A stretch of DNA of 64,000 bases, from NCBI RefSeq assembly GCF_900143205.1, contig NZ_FRDH01000004.1:461319-525318 (forward strand). The letters run 5' to 3'. Source of the stretch: Butyrivibrio hungatei DSM 14810. Its GTDB lineage: Bacteria > Bacillota > Clostridia > Lachnospirales > Lachnospiraceae. Below, piece after piece: positions 54,220-64,000 of the stretch (positions are counted from its first letter, which is position 1; every line of letters begins with the position of its first letter). The translations under genes and the position numbers were made by a program. The notes under the pieces were generated by a model. That model made no database searches. It worked only from the letters and a program-made list of their open reading frames with translations, and was not told where the DNA came from.

Positions 54220-57150
54220 ATGAGATTAGAGGATTTGGCCGCATATGAGATCTTGGAGAAAAGAAGAATCGAGGATCTTAATTCAGACAGCTATATAGTT
54301 AGACATAAGAAAACCGGAGCTAGATTAGCTCTTTTATCAAACGATGATGACAATAAAGTGTTTTATATCGGATTTAGGACACCACCTAAGGATTCAACTG
54401 GTGTAGCTCATATAATTGAGCACACTGTTCTTTGTGGTTCCAAGGATTTCCCTCTTAAGGATCCTTTTGTAGAGCTTGTTAAGGGAAGCCTTAATACCTT
54501 TTTAAATGCAATTACATACCCTGACAAGACGGTATATCCTGTTGCAAGCTGTAACGATACTGATTTTCAGAATCTGATGCACGTTTATCTTGATGCAGTA
54601 TTTTATCCAAATATCTACAAGACTGACAAGATTTTCAAGCAGGAAGGTTGGCACTATGAGATGGAAGACGAATCTTCAGATCTTACCATCAATGGTGTTG
54701 TTTATAACGAGATGAAGGGTGCGTTTTCTACAGCAGATGATGTTTTATCCAGAGAGATCCAGAATTCTCTTTATCCTGATATCACTTATGGAATTGAGTC
54801 TGGTGGAGATCCTGACGTCATTCCTGAGCTTACATATGAGGATTATCTTGATTTCCACAGAAAGTATTATCATCCTTCAAACAGCTATATTTATCTCTAT
54901 GGTGATATGGATATGGCCGAGAAGCTTGATTACATTGACAGAGAGTATCTTTCAAAGTTCGATCACCTTGAAGTTGACTCTGAGATTAAGAGCCAGGAGA
55001 AGTTCTCTGAGCCAAAAGAGATCCACAAGGCTTATCCTGTACTTTCTACAGACAGTCTTGAAAAAAATACATATCTTTCATATAACTGCAGCGTAGGATC
55101 AACTCTTGAGAAAAAGATATATATCGCCCTTGGAACGCTTAACTATGCACTTTGTTCTGCTCCGGGAGCACCTGTCAAGAAGGCTCTTATCGATAAGGGA
55201 ATCGGACAGGACGTATATAGTGAGTATGACAATGGCATCAAGCAGCCTATTTTTTCTATTGTTGCCAAGAATGCAGATGCTTCTCAGAAGGATGAATTTG
55301 TTAAGACTATCAGAGAAGTATTAGAAGATCAGGTAAAGAACGGAATCGACAGAAAGTCTCTTTTGGCAGGCCTTAGCTATGACGAGTTTAAATATAGAGA
55401 GGCTGATTTCGGAAGATTCCCTAAGGGACTTTTGTACGGTCTTCAGGTTTTGGACAGCTGGCTCTATGACGATATGCTTCCATGGATCCATATCGAGGCC
55501 AATGATACTTTTGCTGAGCTCAAAAAAGAAGTTGATACCGGATATTTTGAGAATATCATTACTGAGTATCTTCTTGATAATACGCATAGAACAGTTCTTT
55601 TACTGGAGCCTGAACAGGGACTTACAGAGAAAAAGGACGAAGAATTAAGAAAAAAATTAAAGGCTTACAGAGATTCTCTTTCAAAAGAAGAAATTGAAAA
55701 GATCGTAAAAGAAACAAAGGAACTTAGGGAATACCAGGAGGAACCTGATGATCCTGAGAACCTTAGAAAGATTCCGCTTTTAAAGCTTGAAGACTTAAAG
55801 AAGGAAGCTGAGAAATTCATTTATGAAGAGAGAAATGAAAATGGAGTAAAAATCCTTTTCCACGATATCTTTACCAATGGAATTGCTTATCTTACTTTTG
55901 TTTTCGATATCAAGAACATAGATGCTTCTGAGCTTCCATACATGGCAACTCTCAAAAAGCTTCTTGGAATGTTGGATACAGAGCATTATTCCTACAGAGA
56001 TCTTTATAATGAGATCAATATCAAGACAGGTGGCATTAGCGGTTCTATCAGCACTTACACAGATTCTGCAGATGTTACCAAGTTTGAGACTACATTTGAG
56101 ATCAGCGTGAAGGTTCTTCATGAAAACTTAAGCGATGCGTTCAGACTGGTAAAAGAGATCATAACATCAAGTAACTTTGATGATGTTAAGAGAATAAAAG
56201 AGATATTTGATGAGCAGTATGCAAGACTCCAGTCAGACCTTGCATCAGCAGGACATCAGACAGCAGCACTCAGAGCAATGTCTTATGTGTCACCAGCAGC
56301 TTCTGTTTCAGACAGTGTAAGCGGAATCGGATACTTTAGACAGCTTGAGCACATGATCAGCATCATTGGAACTGATGAGGGTGCAGCTGTTATCGTTGAC
56401 AACTTAAAGAGACTTTGCAAGAGTATCTTTAGACCAGAGAATCTCCTTGTGGATATTACTGGTACAGAAAAAGAGTATCAGGGAGTTCCTAAGGAAAGTG
56501 AGCTCTTTGCTAAAGCTCTTTTCACAGATAGCTATGACAAGGGCCAGTTCAAAATGACTCCTGTTAAGAAAAACGAGGCTTTTGTGACTGCGGGACAGGT
56601 TCAGTATGTCTGCAGAGCTGGTAACTATGCAAATAAGGGACTTAAGTATACCGGAGCTCTTAGAGTTTTAAAGGTAATGATGGGCTATGATTACCTTTGG
56701 AGGAATATAAGAGTCCTTGGCGGCGCATATGGATGCATGAGTAGCTACGCCAAGAATGGTGATGCTGCCTTTGTTACATATAGAGATCCTAATCTTAAGA
56801 ACAGTATTGATGTATTTGAGAAGGCATCTGATTATCTTAGGAATTTTGATGCAGATGACAGGGTCATCCTTCAGTATATTATCGGTGCTATTTCAGATCT
56901 TGATACACCCAAGACTCCTTCTGGAAAGGGCTCTTACGGTCTTACTGCTTATCTTTGCAGGGCCAAGATGGAGAACATCCAAAAGAACAGAGATCAGCTT
57001 CTTGGAACAACTAAGGAGACTATCAGAGGTCTTGCTGATTATGTAGATGCATTTATGGAAGATAACTGCGTTTGCGTAATTGGAACAGCAGACAAGATTG
57101 AGGAGAGTAAAGAATTATTCGGAGCAGTTGAGCAGTTAGTTCAAAGCTAA
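54220..57150 (+). CDS. M16C family metallopeptidase (presequence-protease-like)
   Basis: This 976-aa zinc peptidase has the inverted motif HIIEH near the N-terminus (His64, Glu67, His68), in the context VAHIIEHTVLCGSKDFPLKDPF. The downstream zinc Glu is in NGVVYNEMKGAFS near 165. Four M16-type lobes in one chain, joined by a central helical linker (about 465-530), match PreP/Cym1 and related bacterial M16C enzymes. It has no signal peptide, so it probably degrades peptides in the cytoplasm. Only a weak ribosome site (AAAGG) precedes the ATG. It lies just upstream of era. Confidence 0.95.
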   Translation: MRLEDLAAYEILEKRRIEDLNSDSYIVRHKKTGARLALLSNDDDNKVFYIGFRTPPKDSTGVAHIIEHTVLCGSKDFPLKDPFVELVKGSLNTFLNAITYPDKTVYPVASCNDTDFQNLMHVYLDAVFYPNIYKTDKIFKQEGWHYEMEDESSDLTINGVVYNEMKGAFSTADDVLSREIQNSLYPDITYGIESGGDPDVIPELTYEDYLDFHRKYYHPSNSYIYLYGDMDMAEKLDYIDREYLSKFDHLEVDSEIKSQEKFSEPKEIHKAYPVLSTDSLEKNTYLSYNCSVGSTLEKKIYIALGTLNYALCSAPGAPVKKALIDKGIGQDVYSEYDNGIKQPIFSIVAKNADASQKDEFVKTIREVLEDQVKNGIDRKSLLAGLSYDEFKYREADFGRFPKGLLYGLQVLDSWLYDDMLPWIHIEANDTFAELKKEVDTGYFENIITEYLLDNTHRTVLLLEPEQGLTEKKDEELRKKLKAYRDSLSKEEIEKIVKETKELREYQEEPDDPENLRKIPLLKLEDLKKEAEKFIYEERNENGVKILFHDIFTNGIAYLTFVFDIKNIDASELPYMATLKKLLGMLDTEHYSYRDLYNEINIKTGGISGSISTYTDSADVTKFETTFEISVKVLHENLSDAFRLVKEIITSSNFDDVKRIKEIFDEQYARLQSDLASAGHQTAALRAMSYVSPAASVSDSVSGIGYFRQLEHMISIIGTDEGAAVIVDNLKRLCKSIFRPENLLVDITGTEKEYQGVPKESELFAKALFTDSYDKGQFKMTPVKKNEAFVTAGQVQYVCRAGNYANKGLKYTGALRVLKVMMGYDYLWRNIRVLGGAYGCMSSYAKNGDAAFVTYRDPNLKNSIDVFEKASDYLRNFDADDRVILQYIIGAISDLDTPKTPSGKGSYGLTAYLCRAKMENIQKNRDQLLGTTKETIRGLADYVDAFMEDNCVCVIGTADKIEESKELFGAVEQLVQS

Positions 57151-57166
57151 AAGAGAAAAGGTAAGA

Positions 57167-58123
57167 ATGGAAAATAATTTTAAAACTGGTTTTGTAACTT
57201 TTTTAGGTCGCCCAAACGTAGGTAAGTCTACGCTTATGAATCATCTGATAGGTCAGAAGATCGCAATTACTTCTAACAAACCTCAGACCACTAGAAACAG
57301 GATCATGACAGTTTATACTGATGATGAGTGCCAGATGATATTCCTTGATACTCCTGGTATCAACGATACCAAGAATAAGCTTGGGGATTACATGAGCAAA
57401 GCGGCAAAGAGCACCATTGACGAGGTGGATGTAGTTCTTTTGCTGGTGGAACCTAGTACATATATTGGCGAAATCGAGAAGTCTATAATAGAAGACTTAA
57501 AAAAGTGTAAGAAGCCGGTAATTCTTGTTATCAACAAGATTGATACTGTGTCAGAGGATGATCTTTCAAAGTTTGAAGATGCCTACAAAAAGGAAATGGA
57601 TTTTGACAAGATCGTTCATGTGGCAGCCCTTAAGGGCAAAAACATTGAAAGCGTCATGGATGCCATTAAGGAATTCCTTCCTTTTGGACCACCATTCTAT
57701 GATGAAGATACAATTACTGATCAGCCTGAAAGACAGATCACAGCTGAGATCATCAGAGAGAAGGCTCTTAGACTCCTTCAGGATGAGGTGCCTCATGGAA
57801 TTGCTGTTACTATAGAGACCATGAGAATGCGTGAAAAGAAAAAGCGTCACTATCATCCACCAAAGGATGGCTCGTATGATCCAGACGGCATCATGGATAT
57901 CAACGCAACTATAATCTGTGAGAAGGATTCCCATAAGGGCATTGTTATCGGAAAGGGCGGTGCGATGCTCAAAAAGATTGGTTCTGCAGCAAGAACTGAT
58001 ATAGAGGAGCTTCTTGGATGCCAGGTTAATCTTCAGCTGTGGGTAAAGGTCAGAAAAGACTGGAGAGATGACAAGGCTCAGCTTAAGAGTTTTGGATATG
58101 ATGTAAACAGTTTTAAGAAATAA
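57167..58123 (+). CDS. era: GTPase Era
   Basis: This 318-aa essential GTPase for 16S rRNA maturation and 30S assembly has full length. G1 is GRPNVGKST near residue 14, G2 includes NKPQTTRNRI, G3 DTPG near 62, G4 NKID near 124. The C-terminal KH domain has IVIGKGGAMLKKIG near 265. A short insertion (KKKRHYHPPKDGSYDPDG) sits before the KH domain. It is 17 bases after the M16C peptidase and 10 before recO, the usual Firmicutes order. Confidence 0.98.
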   Translation: MENNFKTGFVTFLGRPNVGKSTLMNHLIGQKIAITSNKPQTTRNRIMTVYTDDECQMIFLDTPGINDTKNKLGDYMSKAAKSTIDEVDVVLLLVEPSTYIGEIEKSIIEDLKKCKKPVILVINKIDTVSEDDLSKFEDAYKKEMDFDKIVHVAALKGKNIESVMDAIKEFLPFGPPFYDEDTITDQPERQITAEIIREKALRLLQDEVPHGIAVTIETMRMREKKKRHYHPPKDGSYDPDGIMDINATIICEKDSHKGIVIGKGGAMLKKIGSAARTDIEELLGCQVNLQLWVKVRKDWRDDKAQLKSFGYDVNSFKK

Positions 58124-58132
58124 GGGTCATTT

Positions 58133-58780
58133 ATGGAAGATTTTGTTACTGTTCGAGGCATGGTTATCAAGCATTCCTGTACAGGGGACTATGACTGGGT
58201 GGCTACTATATTTACAGCAGACAGAGGGAAGATCACAGCATTTGCAAGAGGCGCAAGGAAACCTGCAGCCAAGCTTTCAGGCTCAGTAGAACCTTTTTGC
58301 TTTGGAACCTTCAAGCTGTTTGCTGGTAAGAACTCATACACGATAGTAGAAGCGGACATAGAAAATTATTTTGAAGGATTTAGACAAGATCTGGAAGGTG
58401 CCTGCTATGGCACCTTTTTCCTTGAGCTTGCTTCATATTATACAAGAGAAAATGTAGAAGATAAGGAACTTCTTAATCTTTTATATATCTCGCTTAAAGC
58501 TCTTTTAAATGAGAACATACCAAACAAGCTTGTTAAGTGTATCTATGAGATCAAAGCTCTTCAGATAGAAGGGGAATATCCTGGAGTGCCTGAGAATATG
58601 GAACTTATGGATTCAACCAGGTATGCCATTGATTTTATTGTGAGAACACCCCTTGAAAAGCTATATTCCTTTAATGTTACTAAAGAGGTACTTGATCAGC
58701 TTTGCAAAGTAGCTGATATTTACAGGAACAGATTTATCGATAGACCATTAAAAAGTCTCGAAATGCTAGAGGCTTTTTAA
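58133..58780 (+). CDS. recO: DNA repair protein RecO
   Basis: This 215-aa protein loads RecA with RecR and anneals single strands. It has an N-terminal OB fold (VRGMVIKHSCTGDYDWVATIFTADRGKITAFARGARK) and a helical C-terminal domain. Many Firmicutes RecO proteins reach about 245 aa and carry a four-cysteine zinc site. Here the two CxxC pairs are absent and the tail is short, as in E. coli. Context is typical, directly behind era. AAGGGTC lies before the ATG. Confidence 0.94.
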   Translation: MEDFVTVRGMVIKHSCTGDYDWVATIFTADRGKITAFARGARKPAAKLSGSVEPFCFGTFKLFAGKNSYTIVEADIENYFEGFRQDLEGACYGTFFLELASYYTRENVEDKELLNLLYISLKALLNENIPNKLVKCIYEIKALQIEGEYPGVPENMELMDSTRYAIDFIVRTPLEKLYSFNVTKEVLDQLCKVADIYRNRFIDRPLKSLEMLEAF

Positions 58781-58842
58781 TAGTATTGAAAAAGAAAAAC
58801 GATTTGGATATAATTACTTTGTTTGTTTAAAGGGTGGATGTT

Positions 58843-59448
58843 ATGCAAAGTATTTATTTAAAAAAGTATTATTTTTTAGGCGCTTTGATAGTGATGGCTT
58901 TCATGCTTGCCGGTTGTGGCAAGGAAAAGTCTTTAGCCACATCAGTTGAAATAGACAAAAATGGCGCTGTTACTAACACTATTATAGAAGAGTTTGATCA
59001 GAGTCTTTATAATCTCGATGAACTTTCTGAATTAGCATCATCTGAGGTTTCAGCTTACAATTCTGAATGCCTTAGCGAGAGGATCGCTGTAGAATCAGTA
59101 GAAATGTTAAAAGATGAAAAAACTGTAAAGATGGTACTTAAATTCAACAGTACCAATGACTACGCAAGTTTTAATGATACAGCTCTTTATTTTGGAACTG
59201 TTCAGGATGCTATAGATAGAGGATATGAGATTTCTACAGAGCTTATGAATCCTGAGGGACAGGTTTTATCATCAGAGGGACTTTCAGATTATCTCTCAAG
59301 ATCTATCATTATTACTGAAGACAGATCAGTATTTATCACACCATACAAGATTGATTATTATACAAATGGTGTCAAACTCAATGGAAAAAAGGAAGCGATC
59401 ACATCAGATGCTACTTCTGAAGTGATTCAGCTGCTTCTTTCAAAATAA
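58843..59448 (+). CDS. Predicted lipoprotein, function unknown
   Basis: This 201-aa protein starts at ATG 58843, behind AAAGGGTGG; the in-frame GTG at 58834 overlaps that site. It has a lipobox, FMLAGC, near residue 21-26, after a basic start and a hydrophobic stretch. About 175 external residues contain no known motif. A pattern of strands and Ser/Glu-rich helices is seen (LYNLDELSELASSEVSAYNSE). It should be fatty-acylated and held on the outer face of the membrane. It sits between recO and glyQS with no functional clue. Confidence 0.82.
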   Translation: MQSIYLKKYYFLGALIVMAFMLAGCGKEKSLATSVEIDKNGAVTNTIIEEFDQSLYNLDELSELASSEVSAYNSECLSERIAVESVEMLKDEKTVKMVLKFNSTNDYASFNDTALYFGTVQDAIDRGYEISTELMNPEGQVLSSEGLSDYLSRSIIITEDRSVFITPYKIDYYTNGVKLNGKKEAITSDATSEVIQLLLSK

Positions 59449-59499
59449 AAAAATATTTGAAATTCATCTGTGGATAGACAGCAGGTGGGACGGAGGATT

Positions 59500-60909
59500 A
59501 TGGAAGCGAACGCAAAATCTATGGAAAAAATTGTAGCTCTGGCTAAGGCGAGAGGATTTGTATATCCTGGTTCAGAAATCTATGGTGGACTTGCCAATAC
59601 TTGGGACTACGGTAATTTGGGTGTTGAATTCAAGAATAATGTTAAAAAGGCTTGGTGGCAGAAGTTTGTACAGGAGAATCCATACAACGTTGGTGTTGAC
59701 TGTGCTATTCTTATGAACCCTCAGACATGGATCGCGTCAGGACATTTAGGAGGCTTCTCAGATCCTCTTATGGATTGTAAGGAGTGCCATGAGAGATTCA
59801 GAGCTGACAAGATCATTGAAGATTTTGCAGCTGAGAACGGAATCACTCTTGAGACATCAGTTGATGGATGGTCTCACGAGGAGATGGAGAACTTCATCAA
59901 AGAGCACAACGTTCCATGCCCATCATGCGGCAAGCACGATTTCACAAGCATCAGAGAGTTCAACCTGATGTTCAAGACATTCCAGGGCGTAACAGAGGAT
60001 GCTAAGGATACAGTTTACCTTCGCCCAGAGACAGCTCAGGGTATCTTCGTAAACTTCAAGAACGTTCAGCGTACATCTCGTAAGAAGGTTCCATTTGGTA
60101 TCTGCCAGATTGGTAAGAGTTTCCGTAACGAGATTACACCTGGTAACTTCACATTCCGTACAAGAGAGTTCGAGCAGATGGAACTTGAGTTCTTCTGCAA
60201 GCCTGGAACACAGACTGAGTGGTTCGAGTACTGGAGAAAGACATGCTATGAGTGGCTTCTTTCACTTGGTATCAAGAAAGAGAACTTAAGACTTCGTGAC
60301 CATGATCCAGAAGAGCTTTCATTCTACAGTGATCATACAACAGATATTGAATATGCATTCCCATTCACAGATTGGGGAGAACTTTGGGGCATTGCTTCAA
60401 GAACAGATTACGATCTTACAAGACACCAGGAGACATCTGGACAGGCTATGGATTACTTTGATGATGAGACTAAGGAAAAGTACATTCCTTACGTTGTTGA
60501 GCCATCACTTGGTGCTGACCGTGTAACTCTTGCATTCCTTTGCGAGGCTTATGACGAGGAGAACATTGGAACAGAAGAGAATCCTGATATGCGTACAGTA
60601 CTTCATTTCCATCCAGCACTTGCACCTGTTAAGATCGGCATCCTTCCACTTTCAAAGAAACTCAACGAAGGCGCAGAGAAGATCTACGCTCAGCTTTCAA
60701 AGAAATACAACTGTGAATTTGATGATCGTGGTAATATTGGTAAGAGATATCGTCGTCAGGATGAGATCGGAACTCCTTTCTGCATCACATATGACTTTGA
60801 TTCAGAAACAGACGGCAAGGTAACAGTTAGATTTAGAGACAGCATGGAGCAGGAGAGAATCGCTATCGATGAACTCGATGCTTACTTCGCTGACAAGTTT
60901 ACTTTCTAA
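59500..60909 (+). CDS. glyQS: Glycyl-tRNA synthetase (single-chain, alpha2 type)
   Basis: This 469-aa class II synthetase starts at 59500, set by CGGAGG just upstream. An in-frame GTG at 59470 would add ten residues and has no site. Motif 2 lies around [26 protein letters not shown], with RPETAQGIF near 177 before it. A zinc pair is visible (CKECHERF near 89 and CPSCGKHDF). Motif 3 is near the C-terminus ([14 protein letters not shown]). Length matches the eukaryote/Gram-positive type, not the alpha2beta2 type. No T-box leader fits in the short gap upstream. Confidence 0.97.
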   Translation: MEANAKSMEKIVALAKARGFVYPGSEIYGGLANTWDYGNLGVEFKNNVKKAWWQKFVQENPYNVGVDCAILMNPQTWIASGHLGGFSDPLMDCKECHERFRADKIIEDFAAENGITLETSVDGWSHEEMENFIKEHNVPCPSCGKHDFTSIREFNLMFKTFQGVTEDAKDTVYLRPETAQGIFVNFKNVQRTSRKKVPFGICQIGKSFRNEITPGNFTFRTREFEQMELEFFCKPGTQTEWFEYWRKTCYEWLLSLGIKKENLRLRDHDPEELSFYSDHTTDIEYAFPFTDWGELWGIASRTDYDLTRHQETSGQAMDYFDDETKEKYIPYVVEPSLGADRVTLAFLCEAYDEENIGTEENPDMRTVLHFHPALAPVKIGILPLSKKLNEGAEKIYAQLSKKYNCEFDDRGNIGKRYRRQDEIGTPFCITYDFDSETDGKVTVRFRDSMEQERIAIDELDAYFADKFTF

Positions 60910-60937
60910 GTGATATAGATTATTTGGAGGATTTATT

Positions 60938-63592
60938 ATGAAACAATTTACAGCTAGCGAGCTGCGTAAGGCTTGGAAGCAGTTCTATATAGATCGCGGA
61001 CACGTTGACTGCGGCGCTGTTTCACTTGTATCTGATGGATCAACAGGTGTTATGTTCAACGTTGCAGGTATGCAGCCACTTATGCCTTACCTTCTTGGTA
61101 AGAAGCATCCAAAGGGAACACGTCTTTGCAACGTTCAGGGATGCGTTCGTACAAATGATATTGATTCTGTAGGTGATAAGAGCCACGGAACATTCTTTGA
61201 GATGATGGGAAGCTGGTCACTTGGCGATTACTTCAAAAAAGAGCGTTGCCAGTGGAGTTTCGAACTTCTTACACAGCTTTTTGGATTTGATGCAGATCAC
61301 CTTGCAGCAACTGTATTTGCTGGTGATGAGAATGCACCAAGAGATGAAGAGGGTGCTAAATATCGTATCGAGTCAGGCTTCAAGCCAGAGAATATCTTCT
61401 ACCTTCCAGCAGAGGATAACTGGTGGGGACTTGAATATGGTCCATGTGGTCCTGACAGTGAGATGTTCTATGTAAAAGATATTCCAGATTGCGGACCAAA
61501 CTGCGGACCTGGATGTCACTGTGGTAAGTACACTGAAATTGGTAACGACGTATTCATGCAGTATGAGAAGCATCACGATGGTTCTCTTACACCACTTTCT
61601 CAGAAGAACGTAGATACAGGTTGGGGACTTGAGCGTATCCTTGCATTCCTTAACGGTGTAGATGATGTTTATAAGATCGATCTTCATGCACCTGTTATCG
61701 CATACATTGAGAAAGAAAGCGGCATCAAGTATGACTCAGATGAGAAGACTACAAGATCAATGAGAATTCTTGCTGACCACACACGTACTTCAGTTATGCT
61801 GATCGGTGATGAGGCCAAGCTTCTTCCTTCTAACACAGGAGCAGGCTATATTCTTAGAAGACTTATCCGCCGCGCTGTTAGACATGCCAGAACTCTTGGC
61901 CTTAACAAGGAGCAGATCCTTGGCGTAGCAACAATCTATATTGATGAGTATGCTGAGAGTTATGAGAATCTTGCAAAGAACCGCAAGTTTGTTCTTACAG
62001 AGCTTGAAAGAGAGATCAACCGTTTCGAGTCAACTCTTGAGAATGGTATGAAGGAGTTCAAGAAGATCCTTGATAAGACTTCAGCAGCTGGCAAGAAAGT
62101 GATCGAAGGTAAGGATGCATTCTTCCTTTATGATACATATGGATTCCCAGTTGAGCTTACTGTAGAGCTTGCTGAAGAAGAGGGACTTACTGTTGATGAG
62201 GAAGGCTTCAAGGTAGCTATGGAAGAGCAGAAGCAGAAAGCTAGAGACAATCAGAACTTCTCTGCTAATCTCACAACTGGAGCAGGCGTATTCGATGGCC
62301 TTGATGAGTCAGTTCAGTCTGAGTTCCTTGGCTACGATGCACTTGAATGTGATGGTAAGGTAGTTGCTATGGCAGGTGCTGATGCTCTTACAGATGAGCT
62401 TTCAGAAGGTCAGCAGGGTACTATCATTACAGATAAGACTACTTTCTATGGCACAATGGGTGGCCAGGTTGGAGATATTGGTAAGATTCTTGGACAGAAC
62501 GGATCTGAGTTTGAAGTTCTTGAGACTATTCATGTAGCAGGTGGTAGAACAGCTCATGTTGGTAAGGTTGTAAAGGGAAGCTTCAAGGCTTCTGATGCAG
62601 TATCACTTAAGGTTGATGCTGAGAACAGAGCCAAGACTTGTCGTAACCACTCAGCAACTCACCTTCTTCAGAAGGCACTTCAGGAAGTTCTTGGAGATCA
62701 CGTTGAGCAGGCTGGTTCATACCAGGATCCTGACAAGACAAGATTCGACTTCTCACATCATCAGGCTATGACAGCTGAGGAACTTCAGAAGGTTGAAGAT
62801 ATTGTTAACGCCAAGATCTTAGAGGCACTTCCAGTTGTTACAAAGGAAATGTCTATCGAAGATGCTAAGAAGACAGGCGCTATGGCTCTCTTTGGTGAGA
62901 AGTATGGCGATACTGTAAGAGTTGTAAATATGGGTGACTACTCAATCGAGCTTTGCGGTGGTACTCATGTTGCAAATACAAGCCACATCGGACTTTTCAA
63001 GATCGTATCTGAGAGCGGTGTTGCTGCAGGTGTTCGTCGTATCGAAGCTCTTACAGGCAGCAATGCAAGAGAGTACTTCAAGAACGTTGAAGGAAAGCTT
63101 AATGATGCTGCTAAGGCACTTAAGACAACACCAGCAGACATAGCTGATCACATCAAGAAGCTTCAGGATGAACTCAAGGCACTTAAGAGCGAGAACGAAT
63201 CCCTTAAGAGCAAAGAGGCTCAGGCAGCTCTTGGCGATGTAATGGATCAGGTTCAGGAAGTTAACGGTGTTAAGGTACTTGCTACATCTGTTAAGGGCGT
63301 AGATATGAATGGCCTTCGTGATCTTGGTGATCAGATGAAAGCTAAGATCGGTGAAGGTGTTGTAGTTCTTATTTCTGAAGCAGATGGTAAGGTTAACCTT
63401 ATCGTTATGGCAACAGATGGAGCACTTGCAAAGGGTGCCCACGCTGGTAACCTTGTCAAAGCTATCGCACCTAAGGTAGGTGGAGGCGGCGGTGGTCGTC
63501 CTAACATGGCACAGGCAGGCGGTAAGAACCCAGCTGGTATTCAGGATGCATTAGCTGAAGCTACAAAAGTTCTTGCAGATCAGATAAAATAA
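60938..63592 (+). CDS. alaS: Alanyl-tRNA synthetase
   Basis: This 884-aa class II synthetase starts MKQFTASELRKAWKQFYIDRGH. The catalytic domain has the motif around MFNVAGMQPLMPYLLGKKHPKGTR. The editing domain has HSATHLLQKAL near 567 and CGGTHVANTSHIG near 670, both zinc ligands. The C-Ala domain ends with GGGGGGRPNMAQAGG near 848. It is complete. TGGAGG lies before the ATG, 28 bases after glyQS. The next promoter (rpsU) overlaps its stop region. Confidence 0.98.
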   Translation: MKQFTASELRKAWKQFYIDRGHVDCGAVSLVSDGSTGVMFNVAGMQPLMPYLLGKKHPKGTRLCNVQGCVRTNDIDSVGDKSHGTFFEMMGSWSLGDYFKKERCQWSFELLTQLFGFDADHLAATVFAGDENAPRDEEGAKYRIESGFKPENIFYLPAEDNWWGLEYGPCGPDSEMFYVKDIPDCGPNCGPGCHCGKYTEIGNDVFMQYEKHHDGSLTPLSQKNVDTGWGLERILAFLNGVDDVYKIDLHAPVIAYIEKESGIKYDSDEKTTRSMRILADHTRTSVMLIGDEAKLLPSNTGAGYILRRLIRRAVRHARTLGLNKEQILGVATIYIDEYAESYENLAKNRKFVLTELEREINRFESTLENGMKEFKKILDKTSAAGKKVIEGKDAFFLYDTYGFPVELTVELAEEEGLTVDEEGFKVAMEEQKQKARDNQNFSANLTTGAGVFDGLDESVQSEFLGYDALECDGKVVAMAGADALTDELSEGQQGTIITDKTTFYGTMGGQVGDIGKILGQNGSEFEVLETIHVAGGRTAHVGKVVKGSFKASDAVSLKVDAENRAKTCRNHSATHLLQKALQEVLGDHVEQAGSYQDPDKTRFDFSHHQAMTAEELQKVEDIVNAKILEALPVVTKEMSIEDAKKTGAMALFGEKYGDTVRVVNMGDYSIELCGGTHVANTSHIGLFKIVSESGVAAGVRRIEALTGSNAREYFKNVEGKLNDAAKALKTTPADIADHIKKLQDELKALKSENESLKSKEAQAALGDVMDQVQEVNGVKVLATSVKGVDMNGLRDLGDQMKAKIGEGVVVLISEADGKVNLIVMATDGALAKGAHAGNLVKAIAPKVGGGGGGRPNMAQAGGKNPAGIQDALAEATKVLADQIK

Positions 63593-63595
63593 TGC

Positions 63596-63623
63596 TTGAC
63601 ACACTAAAATTTTATGTTACAAT
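63596..63623 (+). promoter_or_regulatory. Promoter of rpsU
   Basis: TTGACA (63596-63601), 16 bases, TACAAT (63618-63623), beginning 3 bases after the alaS stop. The leader of about 90 bases holds a small inverted repeat (TGAGC...GCTCA, near 63637-63652). Confidence 0.8.
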
Positions 63624-63716
63624 TGTAAATGTTATGTGAGCATATAGGCTCAAAACATAATAAATAACCCAATCAGTCATGTACTTGAAGGGACTGAAGG
63701 GAGGGTAAGAGTAGAG

Positions 63717-63893
63717 ATGTCAACAGTAGTAGTAAAAGAAAACGAGACTTTGGATAGCGCACTGCGTCGTTTTAAGAGAAGTTGCGCAAAGGCTGGTATC
63801 CAGCAGGAAATCCGTAAGAGAGAGCACTACGAGAAGCCTAGCGTAAGACGCAAGAAGAAGTCTGAAGCAGCAAGAAAGCGCAAATATAACTAA
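63717..63893 (+). CDS. rpsU: 30S ribosomal protein S21
   Basis: This 58-aa basic ribosomal protein is translated from ATG 63717, with GGGAGGG about 10 bases upstream. It starts [20 protein letters not shown] and ends in an Arg/Lys-rich tail ([13 protein letters not shown]). [24 protein letters not shown] is typical S21. It has its own promoter directly behind alaS and its own terminator, so it is monocistronic. Its codons are those of highly expressed genes. Confidence 0.97.
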   Translation: MSTVVVKENETLDSALRRFKRSCAKAGIQQEIRKREHYEKPSVRRKKKSEAARKRKYN

Positions 63894-63904
63894 ATCAATT
63901 TTTT

Positions 63905-63938
63905 AAAAAGTTCTTGGAGTGATCCAAGAACTTTTTTT
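63905..63938 (+). terminator. Terminator of rpsU
   Basis: AAAAAGTTCTTGG (63905-63917), six-base loop, CCAAGAAC (63924-63931), then seven T. Strong canonical hairpin. The remaining bases to 64000 show no gene. Confidence 0.92.
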
Positions 63939-64000
63939 CTGCTCAAGTCTAGACTTATGCATTTTCGATTGATAATATAACAGTGCAACGATTTAATATA

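Noticed and set aside
59461..59500. T-box or other riboswitch leader before glyQS
   Set aside because: The gap after the lipoprotein gene is about 50 bases, with no room for specifier and antiterminator stems.
63624..63716. Possible small RNA in the rpsU leader
   Set aside because: Only one short 5-bp inverted repeat is seen; an ordinary 5' leader is sufficient.

Overview
The window is an AT-rich chromosomal segment of a low-GC Gram-positive anaerobe. Best guess is Lachnospiraceae, close to Butyrivibrio or Pseudobutyrivibrio. This rests on gene content and style: CIRCE-controlled groESL, Rex autoregulation, a monoderm-type type IV pilus locus with no secretin, a carboxyspermidine-type polyamine cluster, strong AGGAGG ribosome binding sites, and many AGA/GAT/CTT codons. 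It is an inference from content, not a database match. No rRNA, tRNA, CRISPR array, transposase or prophage gene was seen.

Layout. 1-3.3 kb: the end of one half and all of the second half of a heterodimeric ABC exporter, then a metallophosphoesterase. 3.3-6.1 kb: a small Thr/Lys-rich hypothetical on the minus strand, then groES-groEL behind a near-consensus promoter with a perfect CIRCE operator. 6.1-6.5 kb: a cloverleaf-like inverted-repeat element and the pilus promoter. 6.5-27.0 kb: a 20-kb type IV pilus locus. It has three major-type prepilins, a polytopic membrane protein, a small anchored protein, pilB-pilT-pilC-pilD-pilM-pilN-pilO, a PilX-like protein, two minor prepilins and a very large (668 aa) prepilin. 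It ends with two secreted proteins: a 1358-aa beta-helix/InlB-repeat protein and a 561-563-aa protein with an acidic Pro-Glu tail.

27.1-36.9 kb: polyamine synthesis. The genes are arginine decarboxylase, a diverged spermidine synthase homologue, carboxy(nor)spermidine dehydrogenase and decarboxylase, agmatine deiminase and N-carbamoylputrescine amidase. The inferred route is arginine to agmatine to N-carbamoylputrescine to putrescine, then to carboxyspermidine and spermidine. A two-gene ABC transporter sits inside the cluster, and two more multi-armed inverted-repeat elements lie between its genes. 36.9-43.7 kb: a membrane protein, a truncated MFS transporter, hslO (minus strand), a chemoreceptor and a cytoplasmic GH2-type glycosidase.

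43.7-64 kb: mostly housekeeping genes. These are rex with its operator, a coiled-coil protein, the nnr NAD(P)HX repair enzyme, alr, a membrane protein ending in a J domain (minus strand), a TrkA_N/RyR-domain membrane protein, a shortened CorC-type CBS protein, yebC, a polytopic membrane protein, an M16C peptidase, era, recO, a lipoprotein, glyQS, alaS and rpsU.

The most notable parts are three. First, the pilus locus ends in an outsized prepilin and two secreted proteins, and a GLUG-like repeat array appears split between the giant prepilin and the neighbouring beta-helix protein. Second, there is a set of cloverleaf-like intergenic elements. Third, the polyamine cluster pairs an atypical SpeE with the carboxyspermidine pathway and has no SpeD in view.
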